DNA of 64,000 nt from Apricaphanius iberus (GCA_028564705.1 JAPXFQ010001397.1:310001-374000); one strand, 5' to 3'; numbered from the stretch's first letter, positions 12,780-25,439 are shown. The notes: generated by a model not told the origin, from the sequence alone. Numbers and translations are program-made.

Positions 12780-13035
12780 TTCTGCTGGAGATTTCTTCCT
12801 GTTAAAGCAGAGTTTTTCCTCTCCACTGTTGCTGTATGCTTGCTCAGTATGAGGGATTACTGAGGGATTGCTGTGGTTGGAGTCCGTGTGTAAGGGGCAC
12901 AACCTCACATCGATAGCTTGATGCAATCTGCTGGGATTTCTTATCTGATTTGAATGTTTTTACAATTGTATTGAAATGCCTTGAGATAACAATTGTTGTG
13001 AATTGGCTCTACATAAATAAACTTAATTGAATTGA
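12780..13035 (+). repeat. Teleost interspersed repeat tail
   Basis: It ends with ccttgagataacaattgttg, ttggctctacataaataaac and ttaattgaattgaa, the familiar 3' tail of a repeat abundant in fish genomes. A related copy in opposite orientation is at 36,086-36,200. Confidence 0.6.
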
Positions 13036-16000
13036 AAATTGAAATATATTTGAAATTATTAACAATACTGGGCATCAGGAGCAGCATGTGTGGAACATAA
13101 AGTTTCTGGCAACGAGAACAGGTTAAATACAGTTTTATTCTTCAAAATGGTAAAAAATTTAAATCTAACTAGAAAAATATTTTAGAACATAAAGTCTACA
13201 TTGCCTTGCATAAACTAGCTACCAAATAGGAAACTGCAGCTGCTGAACCCACTGTAATAACTTTATATATGAGGGTGGGTGTGTTTGAGGGAGAGAACAG
13301 CAGCAGACTAATCTCAGTCATGACATTGTTGTTTGCCAAACAGCAAAACACAAAGAAGACATACTGTGTGACATCACATGGCTTGTCCTGTTATATTCAT
13401 CAAGCTAAAATAAGCCTCACAGCTAGCCTGCCACAGAGCAGGCTTGTCCAAGAGTATACGTCACCATAGCAACTAAACAGGGCTTCAGGTTTGCCTCGTC
13501 TCTGGAACTGAATTTGGAGGATTTATGCCAGATTGTTACAGTGAAACCTGCACAGTAGTACAAAATACAAAATAGGGTCAAAAATTCACCCACAGCAATG
13601 AAAAGACCCATTGCCAGTTATTGTTGGCAATTAATACTGGGGAAATTACTTTTTCACATAGGCTATATTAATTTGAATTCTGTTTTATATTATTAAATCA
13701 TCTGCTTTTGTGTTTCCTAAAGTTATGACTTCCTGATTATTATCTTCCGAATTATTTAAAACATTGGGACACTAAATAAAAAAAACAAAAAACTAAATAA
13801 ATCTGTAAGCTGGCTTTTTTTTTAAAAGACTATGCATCAATAGAACACTGCTTTATACTGTATATCTCTTGGAACATATGACCACAGTCCCTTAAGTCAC
13901 TCAGTACATGTATCTACATTACCAGTAATGGATATGACCGAATTTTCTCCAGCTAAGTTAGATAAATTTCATCTATTTGGTCCCAAAAATGCCACATTAG
14001 AGACAGCACTCAGCATGCATGACAAAAAACAAGTTACTGTTGTGAAGCAACATTTTAAAAGGCACATGAAATCTAGTATTAGTCAGTCCTTCTCCACTGA
14101 ATAACGTCCATGGGGGGGCACTGATGCACATGTGAATGTAGCAATATAATCTTTAAAAAACAAACAGGCAGCTGCAGCTCATCCAAAATATAAATGTGAC
14201 ATAACGAGAACAAGTCCATCCATCACTGCACTGGATCCATGTATGTGAAAGGGGAAGCTTCTGGATATTTTTTTTGGTCTATTTAGTCTATAAGACTCTC
14301 ACTGGCCTTGGACCTAAATATATTGCTGAGTACATCAGAGACATAACTCAGTGTTCCCAGGGCCAGAAAAAAAAACATGATGATACAAAGAAGGATTCTT
14401 CATAAAACCACGAACATTATGGATGACCCTGACCACCCGCTTCATATAATAATACAACCATGTTTTTTTCAGTGAGAGGCTTCTTCAGATTTGGCGTTGC
14501 ACAAAATTGCAACAGGAGATTCTTCCTGCCCACACCCATCAGCTTTACAAAAGCTCTTTAAAGAAAATTGAATAGTACGAGTTACAACAACAAATTTCCC
14601 TCTGGGATGAATAAGGTGTTTTGGAATTGAATTGAACTGAGCTAAAGGCAGAATTTTGTTTTGTTGCTCCTCAGCTCTTGAGTAAACTCCAAGAAAACAC
14701 AAGATGTGCAGAAACGGCTGGCTAATTAAAATCAGGACTGACAACATTATTGCATTTTTTTTTACCTCATAGGTAAAAAAATCCTCTTGGTGGTGGACTA
14801 TTGGTGTGTACTGAAAATTATTGTTTTTGTCTGCTACTTGGTGTGGAGCCTGCTGTTTTATTTCCTGTGAAGAGGATCAGGACAAAGGGAAAACCCACTG
14901 AGTGCAGTTGGTTCAAAAGGATGTGAACTCTGAAGAATCAACTTTACCATGACTACAGTAATTTAGTTAAGAGGTGGTGGGGGGTGGGGGTGTATGGCTG
15001 CGTTCCCATGTCCCACCCCTCTGTTTTAAATGCATATTTTAACAATACACATCAACACCACATCTGAGCTAGATAGATCCAGCTGTCTGGTTGGGGACTT
15101 GAAATGGTTGGCTGCTCTTGCCACTGTGGGGGCTTTGGTGGTCTACTTGTCTCCATCCTAGGGGGTAGGGGGTACGTCTCCCAGGTGCAAGGACGGTTTG
15201 CTTTGCTGGGACATTGGTAACTGGATCTGGTAGTATTGAGCGTGTATGGAGTGTATGAGTGAGTGTACAGTATGGGCTGCACGATTATGACCAAAATAAT
15301 AATTATGATTTTTTTAATCGATATTGTAATCATGATTATTAATCACAATTATTCATCCAGTCTCGTAAGATATCTATTTTAATTGCAAAAAATAAAATAA
15401 TGCAAAAAAGGAACCCAACCTGAAAACAAACTCCAACACTTTTATAAGGAAAAACAAAAAATTTTATTTCAGAGCGCAATCTCAAAGTGCAACTTAATGG
15501 AAAAAATTACAGCTTATACAGAAAAGGCCTAGGACATTCCCTGCATCCGAATCCATTGTAGGTAGTACATGCTACGTAGCAAATACTACTCGCCCGTTGA
15601 TGTAGTAAATACTGCGTAGCAAACGAGCGAGTAGTAGGTATGAAATCAGACGTATGTGATAAATGTTTTGGGAGAAAACAGTGTCCTTTCTTGGGTGTCT
15701 TGGTGTGCTGGTGAAAATGAATGTGCATAAGAGGGAGGGTACGTATGGCTGTGTCTGTTTCTCTGTCTACCTGTCAGGTTTGGTCCTCGGCTGCCCTCTC
15801 AACTGGCACATCTCAGTCCCTACATCTAATGGGGTGAATAATTGGTGCCAAGGGCTTTTCAGTGACATGGCTGCTGTATTTATATACCCATTTTTTGTGT
15901 TGTGTAGTTCATTGTTCATATTATTTGGTTTGTCTTGTCATTGTCATTGTCCTTTTTAGGTTGTTTATTCCCACCTCTCTGCCGTCCTGCAGATGTGGAG

Positions 16001-18830
16001 GACTGTTTTTGTTTTTCTTGTGTTCTTTTTGTTCCCCTTCCTCTCTAGTGTTGTCAACTCACACTCCTATCTCTCCTCCCTCTCTTTTTCATCTTCTTCG
16101 CTATTGTTTTTTGGTTTCTGTGTCCATAACCACAGGAAATGAAACCCACAGCAATCTCTAATGAAGTTTTTTTCAGACATACAGTATATATCAGGTGGAG
16201 TATTATAGCAAAAGCTGTAATGCTCTGCTTGAGAAAGTAAATCTGCTGGGCTTGTACTTGGTAGTCAGACACCAGTTCTGGTGCAACACTGCCAGACAGG
16301 TAAACACATAAAAAAAACACAAAAAAACATGCTAGGAGAAATAATGTAAATATCAGATTTTTTTCTGTTCTTTAAGCGCCTTTTTTTGTCCTGCGTCCTG
16401 TCCAGAATTATGCTTCTTTCTTTCCAGATATTCTGCCATCCCTCTATAAAGATTTTTTTTTTTTTTTTAAGGCAGACCGTCCGGCAGCACATGGGAACCA
16501 GCCTTTGAGGTTCACCTTCACCAGTGGGTTCTAGGAACGTATATTATTGCAACACAGAACTCAGGCTGGCATTTTCGTTATGGTGTGCTCTTCTTCTTGT
16601 ACTTTTTTCCCTGCTAAGGATGGTAATGGAGGTGCTATCAAACAAGCCTTGACTAATTCAACAGCTCTCAGGGAAGAGCCTTCTGACTGGTTTTCTTGGC
16701 TTTACTGTGTTGTTGATGTTAGCACACTTATCATGTTGCGTGATCCCACTGCTTAAGAGATTGAAAAGTGGTCTTTTTGCATTACATCTTGTTAACTTTT
16801 CCCAAATTCCCCCAGTGAGTAATGGACCTGCTCATTGTGACAAAAATGTTTTCAGAATACTCAGATTCGGGCTCCATTTTTTTAAGATTTTGCTGTTTAA
16901 TCTGTGATGTTTTGTTTTATGTGTACTGCCATTTATGAAGGAAGCCACTGAATCCTTGTGAATTTGTTTTCCTGATGCTTTGGTTTTCATGCTTTGTCTT
17001 TTTACTTTACTATTTCTGTTGTGTTTTTTTTTTTTTGGGGGGGGTTAATTAGACATTTAGGAAAATATTCTCAAGATGTTCTATGTTCAATAGTAATATA
17101 TGGTGTTTAAGTAATAGAAGGTGATTGAATCTTGTTTAATGTGTCAGCAGAACCACAGATCATCTACCAGGAAACAAAGGAGCAATCATCACAAGGAAAA
17201 ATGTAGGCTTGTGATGAGATCAGGAGACACTGATGATTGATTTATAATATGTCAGGGGATAGTAATGCCAAATTCTATAAAGCTGGGTGCTAAGACTGCT
17301 TGTATTCAGACATTGATTTGACAATGCTATGCTGAATCGTGTCTCCTTACATACAAGAAAATGAACCCGGTTTCAGGAAGAAAACTGTCTCAACAGTCAT
17401 TGTTTGAAGCCAGCTGTTGTTAAAGCAGCAATTTCAGCTGGCTATTCTTTCTAAACCATTCTTTTGTACTTTTAATACAATGTTTTATTTACCCATTTTG
17501 AATTGAAAAATTTAGTCAGAATGCTGAGTCAACCCCATAACCCAACCCTGTTGTGTAAAATCAACCCAAGGGTTGATCAGACCAAAAATCGTTTTTTTTT
17601 TAACTCAGCGGTTTTTAGAGTGTAAGGATCTTCATGAGGAATAAATACTGATGACGATAATTACAATATACTACAAAAAATCCTGTTGACTGGATTCTGA
17701 CTCAATATAGACCATACATGTACTTTTTTACTCGTGTTCCACGCAGGGATATATAGCTCTGATGACGTCAGTATGCTTTCAAAAGGTTTCAGAGCCTTCA
17801 AGTGTCCATATTCTTCATTCCATTTCTGCCTATTTTAAATAATTAAAAAATTTTTTTTTTAAAACATCCTGCCATAGTTTAATGTTTCAGGTGATAGAAG
17901 CCTGTGTGCAGTATAATGAAAGGCAAAAACAGAACAGTGTCCCATAAAATCATACATTTATGTTACATTGATACATATAAATATAACAGTGCAGAAATAT
18001 TGTGATTTTAATGTTCGCAATAAGAGAGCACTTTAAACACGCTTTACTCTTAATGACAGACATGTCGGTTAAAAAAAAAGAAAGACACATGCCTTAACGT
18101 CTCATTTCCTTTCATCCCATTTCAACAGATATTTTCTGGGTTTTTTTTATAGGAAAACAGAGAGACATTAATGCTAATCACAATCAACTACACGCATGAG
18201 GTAATATCCTAATGGATTTTTTTTTTCTTACAGTGTTGAATCACTTTTTGGTTTATGCGAAAATCTGCATGTAAAGATGAATTACCTAAACTGAACTAAC
18301 CCGCACCCTGTCTACTGGTAGTTTTATCTGTTTAATTAAACTTGTTTTATGAACTCCGACAATGACTCTTTGTGAGAAATGTGTGCCACCCAATTTCCTC
18401 CAAGCTACTTGCTCAGCAGGGTGTATAAATTCACACTGTGGTTATCGAATTATGCTCTTATTGTTGTCTCATTAATATAAAGGGAAAACACAAACTCACT
18501 GAACTTATTGATATCCACGTTGTATAACCCTATAATCAGAGTTTGAATTAATATTATATAGGAGTATATGTGAAGGAACAGTAGTTTATTAAAGATTTCA
18601 TTTCGGTTACAAATAAAATACATTTATCATTTGAGTTTAGCCAACATTCAAATGACATCTCCAAATTAAAATCAAGTAAATAAGTAAAAAGAGGGCAATC
18701 CTGAATGAAAGCCTGCTAAATATAGCAGATCACTTGAGACTTGAGTGGGAAAAAGTTCATTTCTTATCCTGACAATTCCAAATATACACCCACAGCTAAG
18801 AAGTTATGATTAGATGAATGCATATTAATA
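13036..18830. other. Gene-free stretch with minor repeats
   Basis: No supported gene. It holds a GCACGATTA-type repeat near 15,275-15,360 (decayed hAT-like), a small inverted repeat at 15,580-15,640, poly-T tracts, and a short element near 17,530-17,625 ending aactcagcggtttttagagtgt, a sequence typical of fish miniature transposons. Confidence 0.4.
15585..15643. repeat. Imperfect hairpin of a miniature transposon type
   Basis: atactactcgcccgttg and caaacgagcgagtagtag are inverted with a short loop, next to the near-direct repeats ctacgtagcaaa and ctgcgtagcaaa. It resembles the end of a small inverted-repeat transposon. Confidence 0.5.
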
Positions 18831-18837
18831 TACTAGA

Positions 18838-18900
18838 ATGGTCCAGTCAAATGCCTGATCAAAATGCAATGGAGAATCTGTAGCAAAACTACAAAACTGC
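18838..18900 (+). mobile_element. Tc1 transposase DDE fragment
   Basis: ggtccagtcaaatgcctgat onward matches the DNA encoding the Tc1 motif WPSQSPDLNPIENLW with several substitutions and a terminal stop (W changed to TAG). Short and inactive. Confidence 0.6.
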
Positions 18901-19511
18901 TGTCCAGCTGTTCAGCATTCTCCATCCAAACGGACTGAGCTTGAGCTATTATTGCAATGAATGAGGACATTTTCAATTCTCCTAATACACTGCTGTCTGA
19001 ACGACCTGCACAGGTAACTGCAGCAAAAGGTAGCTCTGCAAAGCAATGACTCTTTGGGATTGAACACTAACAGATGCTACACGTTACAGGTTGTAATGTT
19101 TAAAGCAGTCCATCATGTTATAAAAAGACCTGCTGACCAGTCTAATCAGTGTATAACAATACTGAAAACAGAAAGCAAAGTAGTGATCTCCTTTCTGATC
19201 ATGACATGGATCTAACCAAGAGAAAATGCATTAGTATTAAAAGCTGGGAAAGTATGGACTAACCTATTTTAATCCTGTGCTCTAAAGTGTAGTCAAAGAC
19301 AAAGGGATTGATAGTCTACTTTTGCCCTTGGGTTAGGCATAGAGATCGCCAGGATGAGTATGTAGAAGAGAGAGCTTAATAGAGGGGTGGTGGCAGAGGG
19401 ATAATCTCTTTTGTAGTTTTTATCCCTAAATGTGGTGGCTGTGTCCCCTTATCCCAGCTACTTAGTCTCTTCCCTGCGTAAGTGATGCCGTGCACTTAGG
19501 CTCCGAAAAGC

Positions 19512-19526
19512 AGGTCAATATGACCA
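19512..19526. promoter_or_regulatory. Near-perfect oestrogen-response-type palindrome
   Basis: AGGTCA-ata-TGACCA is two nuclear-receptor half-sites inverted with a 3-bp spacer; 11 of the 12 half-site bases match AGGTCAnnnTGACCT. It lies about 1.5 kb upstream of gene A in apparently unique sequence. Confidence 0.4.
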
Positions 19527-19589
19527 GAGAGAGAAGAAGAGAGGGAGAGAACGAGAAAAAAAAACATGTGCATCACATGGATAGCCTTG

Positions 19590-19760
19590 GGATTATTCCT
19601 CACAAAATGTCTTAATTCCTCTGTTCACTAATGATCCAGGGAAAATGCCCTCTAATCTCCATTCCATTAATTAAAAAGAGCATGAGCCCGTGGAAAACCT
19701 CACCATCTGCTGCCGTTCCGTTTGTGCAGACAGATTGTGTTTTCAGTTTTTTTAAACCAG
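19590..19760. other. Possible conserved non-coding element near gene A
   Basis: Non-repetitive sequence with attccattaattaaaaagag, about 1.3 kb upstream of gene A. There is no coding support. Candidate only. Confidence 0.2.
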
Positions 19761-20123
19761 GAGAAATTGCTTTTTTGTAGCAAAGGGATATACAAAAAAA
19801 ACAGGAAAAAAACCCCAAAAAACAGCGACCGTGTTTGGTGTCAATGCATTATAATATGGAGGTCAAAAGAAAAGCAAACAGTTTAGCGTAAATTGCAGAA
19901 ATTTTTACAACAAAGTTTTTAAATAAAGTTTTTACACATCTAGGACTTGCAGCAAAACACATGATGAAGCGTTGAGCTACAGTGGTTTATGTGAAATTCA
20001 TACTTCTTAATGTAATTACCTAAAAAACATAAATGTACAGACATAAAACACGTTGCAAAAGAAGTCACACTACACACACATATAAATACAACAAATGTCA
20101 ACATTAACAACTGGAATATTGAG

Positions 20124-20285
20124 CAGTGTAAAAAAAAAACTCTCTCAGTTTACTCAAAAACACAAGTAAACACATTTCGTCAGCTTTTTTTGAGTAATTT
20201 CAACATGACAGTGAAGGGTAGAGTCAAAAGCTAGTGAAATGTGTTGTCTTGTTTTTTTAAGTAAACTGAAAGTTTTTTTACAGTG
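20124..20285. mobile_element. Palindromic miniature transposon, copy 1
   Basis: Ends cagtgtaaaaa and tttttacagtg are inverted, and the inner arms (cagtttactc, aagtaaactg; agctttttttgagta, gctagtgaaatg) make the element nearly self-complementary. About 160 bp, just upstream of gene A. A second copy lies in intron 1 of gene A. Confidence 0.75.
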
Positions 20286-20825
20286 TGTAAAAGACTAGGA
20301 CACATTGTTTTGTTATGAATTTCTGCAAAAAATACACAACTTGTTTTTTATTTGAAAGCTGAAAACAAATACACGCCACACCTATCAGATTTTTATTTTT
20401 TAAATAATTCCAAAGCCGTTGCTCATGTTCTTTCCCCTAAATGACTGTGTTTTTCACGTAAAATAATAATAAAACAGAAATTGGTGTCTGCTTTTTTTAT
20501 CTCATAAAATGTGCCCAACTTTAAGTTGTGTGGATATTATCGCGAGGCAGGTGATTTCATGTATTTTTCATATTTACAATGTCATAGATTTGTTCAACTC
20601 TGACAGCTGGAACTTCTGAACATGTTTGAGAGTAACTTTTAATTTTTATTGCAGGAATATCACTGTTGAGAGGAAATGATGAAATAGTCCTACAAGAGAC
20701 TGAACGCTGTACTTTTAACCTGCGGTCAGAGTCCAAAGACCGTGACATGATTTTGATCGGGCTAGTTGGCAGCAGAGATTACGCGAGCAGATGTCCGTTC
20801 TCCCCCGCGTATTGAAACAGTGGGG

Positions 20826-20836
20826 CCAATAATAAA
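20826..20836 (+). promoter_or_regulatory. CCAAT plus AT-rich box upstream of gene A
   Basis: The sequence ccaataataaa lies about 170 bp before the gene A ATG, inside a short CpG-containing stretch (cgcgcacacacgcag) that stands out from AT-rich surroundings. It could serve as a core promoter element. I could not recognise the conserved CGCT-type element known from clustered protocadherin promoters with confidence. Confidence 0.25.
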
Positions 20837-20940
20837 CGCGCACACACGCAGACACACTCGGGAGATAGGCTTGCTGCCCCTGCGCATCTCTCCTCTTTCC
20901 CCTTTTTGTCAGACACCAGGGTGCAGCTCTAATTTCACTT

Positions 20941-20946
20941 ATGTAA
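20941..20946 (+). promoter_or_regulatory. Start-stop upstream ORF (ATGTAA) in gene A leader
   Basis: ATG immediately followed by TAA sits 61 nt before the main ATG. If the transcript starts upstream of it, as the promoter-like sequence near 20.83 kb suggests, it is a minimal upstream ORF. Such elements are known to stall ribosomes and lower translation of the main frame. Confidence 0.4.
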
Positions 20947-21001
20947 ACTTCTGCTCGCATTTGACTTTATTCTGGTGCATTTCTCTTGCTTCCGTCAACA
21001 A

Positions 21002-23533
21002 ATGGACAGCAAGAGTAAACTGGTCTTGAAATGGCTCCTATGCCATTTTGCGCTGTGCACTTTTTTCCTTGATGAAGTGTGGGGACAGATCCGCTACTCC
21101 ATCTCAGAGGAGCTGGAACATGGGGCTTTTGTGGGTAACATCGCAGAAGACCTGGGCTTGGATCTGGAAAAGCTCTCCATGCGCAGATTCCGGATAGTGT
21201 CCGGCTCCAAGAAACAATATGTGGAGGTCAATTTGGAGAATGGCGTCTTGTTTGTCAATGAGAGAATCGACCGAGAAGAACTGTGCGAACAGAGTTTGTC
21301 ATGTTCCTTCCACCTTCAAGTTGTAATAGAAAACCCTCTGGAGCTGTACAGGGTGGAGATTGAGATTCTGGACGTGAATGACAACTCTCCGAGCTTCCCC
21401 TGGATCGAGATTAACCTGGACATATCAGAATCTGCTGCGCCCGGATCGCGTTTCCCTTTGGAGAGCGCGCAGGACCTAGACGTTGGATCCAACTCGCTGC
21501 GCACCTACTTGCTGAGCGTTAACGAGCACTTCCACTTGGACATCCAGACGCGCAGCGATGGGAGCAAATTCTCAGAGCTGGTCCTGCAAACGCCCCTGGA
21601 CAGGGAACAGCAGAGCAACCATCAGATGGTGCTGACCGCCGTGGACGGAGGAGTCCCTGAGAGGTCAGGCACTGCGCAAATCTACATCACGGTCTTGGAC
21701 GCGAACGACAACGCGCCGGTGTTCGATCAGTCGTTTTATAGAGTGAGGCTGGCGGAAAATGCACCAAAAGGTACGGTGGTGATCAAACTCAATGCTTCAG
21801 ACCAAGATGAGGGTCCCAACGCAGATATTGCCTACTCATTCAGCGGCCACGCTCCCTTAAAGGTGCGCCAACTTTTCAGCGTGGACCCGCGCACAGGAGA
21901 AATAAAAGTGAAAGGTCTGATCGACTACGAGAAAGCGAGGATGCACGAAATTTACGTGCAGGCGAAAGACAGGGGTCCCTCCGCCGTGGCGGTGCACTGC
22001 AAAGTGCTCGTGAACGTCCTGGATAAGAACGACAACCTGCCAGAGGTGATCCTGACCTCAGTGTCCACACCAGTACAAGAGGACGCGCCGCCCGGAACGG
22101 TGATAGCTGTCATCAGTGTGATGGATAAAGACTCGGGGGAAAATGGGAATGTGGATTGCGAGATCCCGCATCACATCCCGTTCCAACTCCACTCCTCCTT
22201 CAAGAACTATTACACCTTAGTGACCTCAGACTTTCTGGACAGGGAGGCGGTATCAGATTATAACATCACTGTCACTGCCCGAGATATGGGTTCCCCTCCT
22301 TTATCTACAAGGAAAACAATAATCGTCCAGGTGTCTGATGTGAACGATAATGTCCCTCATTTCAAACAGCCGTCTTACACTGTTTATCTAACTGAGAATA
22401 ACGCACCAGGAGCGTCTGTCTGCTCTGTGAGTGCAACGGATCCAGATTCAGGTCAAAATGCATATTTATCATATTCTGTACTAGAAGGAGACATCCTAGG
22501 AATGCCCGTGTCCACCTATGTGTCCATAAACTCAGACAACGGGAACATTTACGCACTGCGCTCCTTCGATCACGAGCAGCTTAAAAACTTTCAGGTGACG
22601 GTTCAGGCTCAGGACGCTGGTTTCCCCCCTCTGAGTAGCAATGTCTCAGTGCACATCTTCATCTTGGATCAAAACGATAATGCGCCCCTGATCTTGTCTC
22701 CGGTTACGCAGAACGGCACAACACCGATCGAAAACGTGCCTAGATCTGTGGACGCGGGTTACCTGGTTTCTAAAATCAATGCTATAGACGCAGATGCCGG
22801 TCAGAACTCGCGTCTGTTTTATCAAATGCAACAAGCCACAGACCCCAGCTTGTTCAGCGTGGCTTTGTACACAGGCGAGATCAGGACTATGCGCCAGATA
22901 GAGGAGAAAGAGCCCACCAGGCACAGGCTGGTCATTCTGGTCAAGGACAATGGTCAGCCACCCCTTTCGGCCACAGTTTCCATCATTTTGTCAGTAGTTG
23001 ACAGCCTGCCAGATTTACAGCCTGATTTGGATGACCTGTCACAGAGCCCGCATCACAACTCCAGCTTCACCCTGTACTTAATCATGGCTCTGGGTGCAAT
23101 CTCCTTCACTTTCCTGGTGGCCATAATCGTCCTCGTTGCAGCGAAGAGACTGAAGGGCAGAGTGCCCAGCAAGACGTCCAGCCTCTCTTCCATCAGCGAC
23201 TGCTGCGGCTGTTATTCTCATTCACAGCTCTCCTCCTCCAACACCACCACAACAGAGGTTTTCAAAAAGACCAACCTAAATGTCCGCATGTCCGCTGGGG
23301 GCGCGTCAAGCTGCGCGGAGGCGAGCAGCAGCGGCGCGCACCCGCAGGTGTACTGCTACAAAATGTGCCTGACCCCGGAATCATCCAATAGTGACTTTAT
23401 GTTCCTCAAGCCGTGCACTCCAGTTATGTCGGTTCAGCAGAATAACACCAAGAGTACGGATTACCTGACCTCAGGCTGGAGTACGCTGGAGCGCAATGAG
23501 CTGTCCAACAACAGAGCAGCAAGCCCGAACGAG
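21002..23533 (+). CDS. Protocadherin gene A, exon 1: ectodomain, TM and proximal cytoplasmic tail
   Basis: This 844-codon exon encodes a single-pass cell-surface cadherin expected to mediate calcium-dependent homophilic adhesion. A hydrophobic signal peptide (about residues 6-28) precedes QIRYSISEE, the usual start of EC1 in clustered protocadherins. Calcium-linker motifs DxNDN occur at about residues 124, 233, 341, 446 and 556, separating six EC repeats. EC1 carries a C-x5-C pair (CEQSLSC), a clustered-protocadherin hallmark. The transmembrane segment is about 691-714, then a Cys-rich stretch (CCGC) and the conserved block CLTPESSNSDFMFLKPC. The ATG at 21002 was chosen because the in-frame extension upstream has only a GTG; context is C at -3 and G at +4. 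The exon ends GAG|gtaaag in phase 0. Reading on gives only VKIMKSL and a stop at 23557. Large single ectodomain exon, six repeats and tail motif fit the clustered type rather than delta-1 protocadherins, which have seven repeats. Confidence 0.95.
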
Positions 23534-23880
23534 GTAAAGATCATGAAATCATTATGAGATAAATTGTAATACACAAGGCCTCGTAAAAAAGTATATATAG
23601 CTCACATTTATGTTACAACCACCAACTTTTTAAATGTTTAATGGGATTTTATGTGGCAGACTGAAACTGAATAGTAGTTATGGAGTTTGTATAAATTTTC
23701 TTTTGTTTATTTACTTCAGTTAATAACATGTGCTGCAGAAAACTAACACTGGAACATCGCATCTCCTCAATGAAATATGGTAATGGCAGCACCATTACTT
23801 GGGAATATTATTATTCAGCAGCGATAGAGAACTTAGATATAGTGGGGAGATGGGCTGACCTAAATGCAGTTCAGTCCTGA

Positions 23881-23902
23881 AATAAATAAATAAATAAATA
23901 AA
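23881..23902. repeat. (AAAT)n microsatellite
   Basis: aaataaataaataaataaa within intron 1 of gene A. Confidence 0.9.
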
Positions 23903-24690
23903 ACTTGAGTCTGCTGGAGAGTGAGGTGGAGTTTTAGCCTCTGGTACTAGGGCAAAGTTAAACAAAGTTATAATGAGATCATTTATATTAAACCTTCACC
24001 TTTTATTGCTGTAGTATAAACTAAAAAAAAAAAAATCCTAACTTTAATTTAATCACATTTATTCAGAACCTAATAGTTGTTATGTCGAGAGAGAAAAAGA
24101 TTCTTCAACGAAATCACCTGAGGCAAAATTTTGAAGCATCTGTTGCCAATACAGCTTTGTACACCTCCCATATTGCCATTAGGAAAAGACTTGTTCTTCT
24201 CCAGTAGCATAAAAGGGAGGGAAGGAGAGAGAGAAAAAGAGGGAGATCTTTGGCCAATCCTCTCTGTACATCCTGTATTCACATTCTTCTCCTCTTTTGT
24301 ATCTGAATTATCTTCACAATTTCTTCATATGTAAGGGGGTGAGATGCCAATGAAAAAACGTTTATTTTGATCCTGATAAACAATTTCCTTTTATTTGCCT
24401 TATGCTTTTTGTAATCTCCTCTTAAAAGACCAAATAATCAAGTTCACTTATTTTTACTTCAGCCAAGTTGGTTTGTTTTTGCCAGTGATTATTTGTTTGT
24501 TGACCTCCATTAATTATGGATAGCTTTCTATAAAAATTTCAGGAAATGTCCACAATGGGACCAGGAACAACTGATTAAATGTTTCGGTTAATACGAAATG
24601 ATAGCAGCGTCATCTTGGACTATTCTCCCATTTCAGATAGCTCACAGATGGTTGACCTTAAATAGCAGCCCCACTAAAGTTGGACCATAC

Positions 24691-24885
24691 GCTGTAAAAA
24701 CAAAAAAAACTCTGTTCATAAAAAAACCCAAAAAAAAACAAGTCAAAACATTTCACCAGCTTTTTTGAGTAATTTCAACTTGACAGTGAATGGTGGAGTA
24801 AAGTTGAAAATACTCAAAAAAGCTAGTGAAATGTGTTGACTTGTTTTTTTTAGTAAACTCAACAGTGTTTCTTTTTCCAGTGTAT
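24691..24885. mobile_element. Palindromic miniature transposon, copy 2 (intron 1 of gene A)
   Basis: Same family as 20124-20285 (shared agctttttt, gagtaatttcaac, gacagtgaa, aaagctagtgaaatgtgttg). It is inserted in the first intron of gene A, so the two copies bracket the ectodomain exon. Confidence 0.75.
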
Positions 24886-25289
24886 ATACTATACAGGAAA
24901 AAAATCAATCACCTATGCACAAATCTCCTTTCTGTTTTCTTCTCTGTTGGAAGAGTTCAGGGACAGCACAAACACAAACAAATATCTTATTAACATACAT
25001 TTTATTGGAAAAGTACCAAAAGTAAGAATTAGAACACAACATGAGAGGCCCTGGTAGAAGTCTGCACTCTCTCCATTCTTTTCTTGTTTATCTGTAAGCA
25101 ATATAGCTCAAAAAGTTATAGACAGATTTTGATGAAATGTTTAGAGAAATGTCAGCAGTGAGACCAGGAACAATTAATTTTGGGGGTGATGTGCTCTTTG
25201 AGTGTGTTTCTAGTTATTCTCTAAATGTCTTGATTTACAGTACTTCTTTAATTGCTTTTAGTGATTTTAAAATTGTTTTATCTGTGCAG

Positions 25290-25351
25290 CTCAAATATTC
25301 ACACAAGAATTTGACCTTGACCAAAAACCAGCGTAACTCAGCTTACAAAAG
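25290..25351 (+). CDS. Protocadherin gene A, exon 2 (first constant-type exon)
   Basis: This 62-bp exon starts after a good acceptor (tttatctgtgcag) and ends AAAAG|gtgagt, a near-consensus donor. It enters in phase 0, matching the exon 1 donor, and leaves in phase 2. It encodes LKYSHKNLTLTKNQRNSAYK plus two bases of an Arg codon. In clustered alpha and gamma genes the first constant exon also begins just after the variable exon and carries a short basic/aromatic segment (DWRY or DWRF), which KRYSS at the exon 2/3 junction may correspond to. Assignment rests on the perfect phase chain with exons 1, 3 and 4. Confidence 0.85.
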
Positions 25352-25415
25352 GTGAGTTTGTTAAGATGTTCGTTCATAGTCTGTAAAATTGTACGTGCAG
25401 AATATCAGTTGATAC

Positions 25416-25439
25416 TTTGTTTGTTTGTTTGTTTGTTTT
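25416..25439 (+). repeat. (TTTG)n microsatellite forming an acceptor tract
   Basis: Five or more GTTT units run directly into the acceptor AG of gene A exon 3 and serve as its pyrimidine-rich tract. Confidence 0.9.

Noticed and set aside
21316..22924. Minus-strand frames inside gene A exon 1
   Set aside because: Shadows of the strong + strand coding exon.
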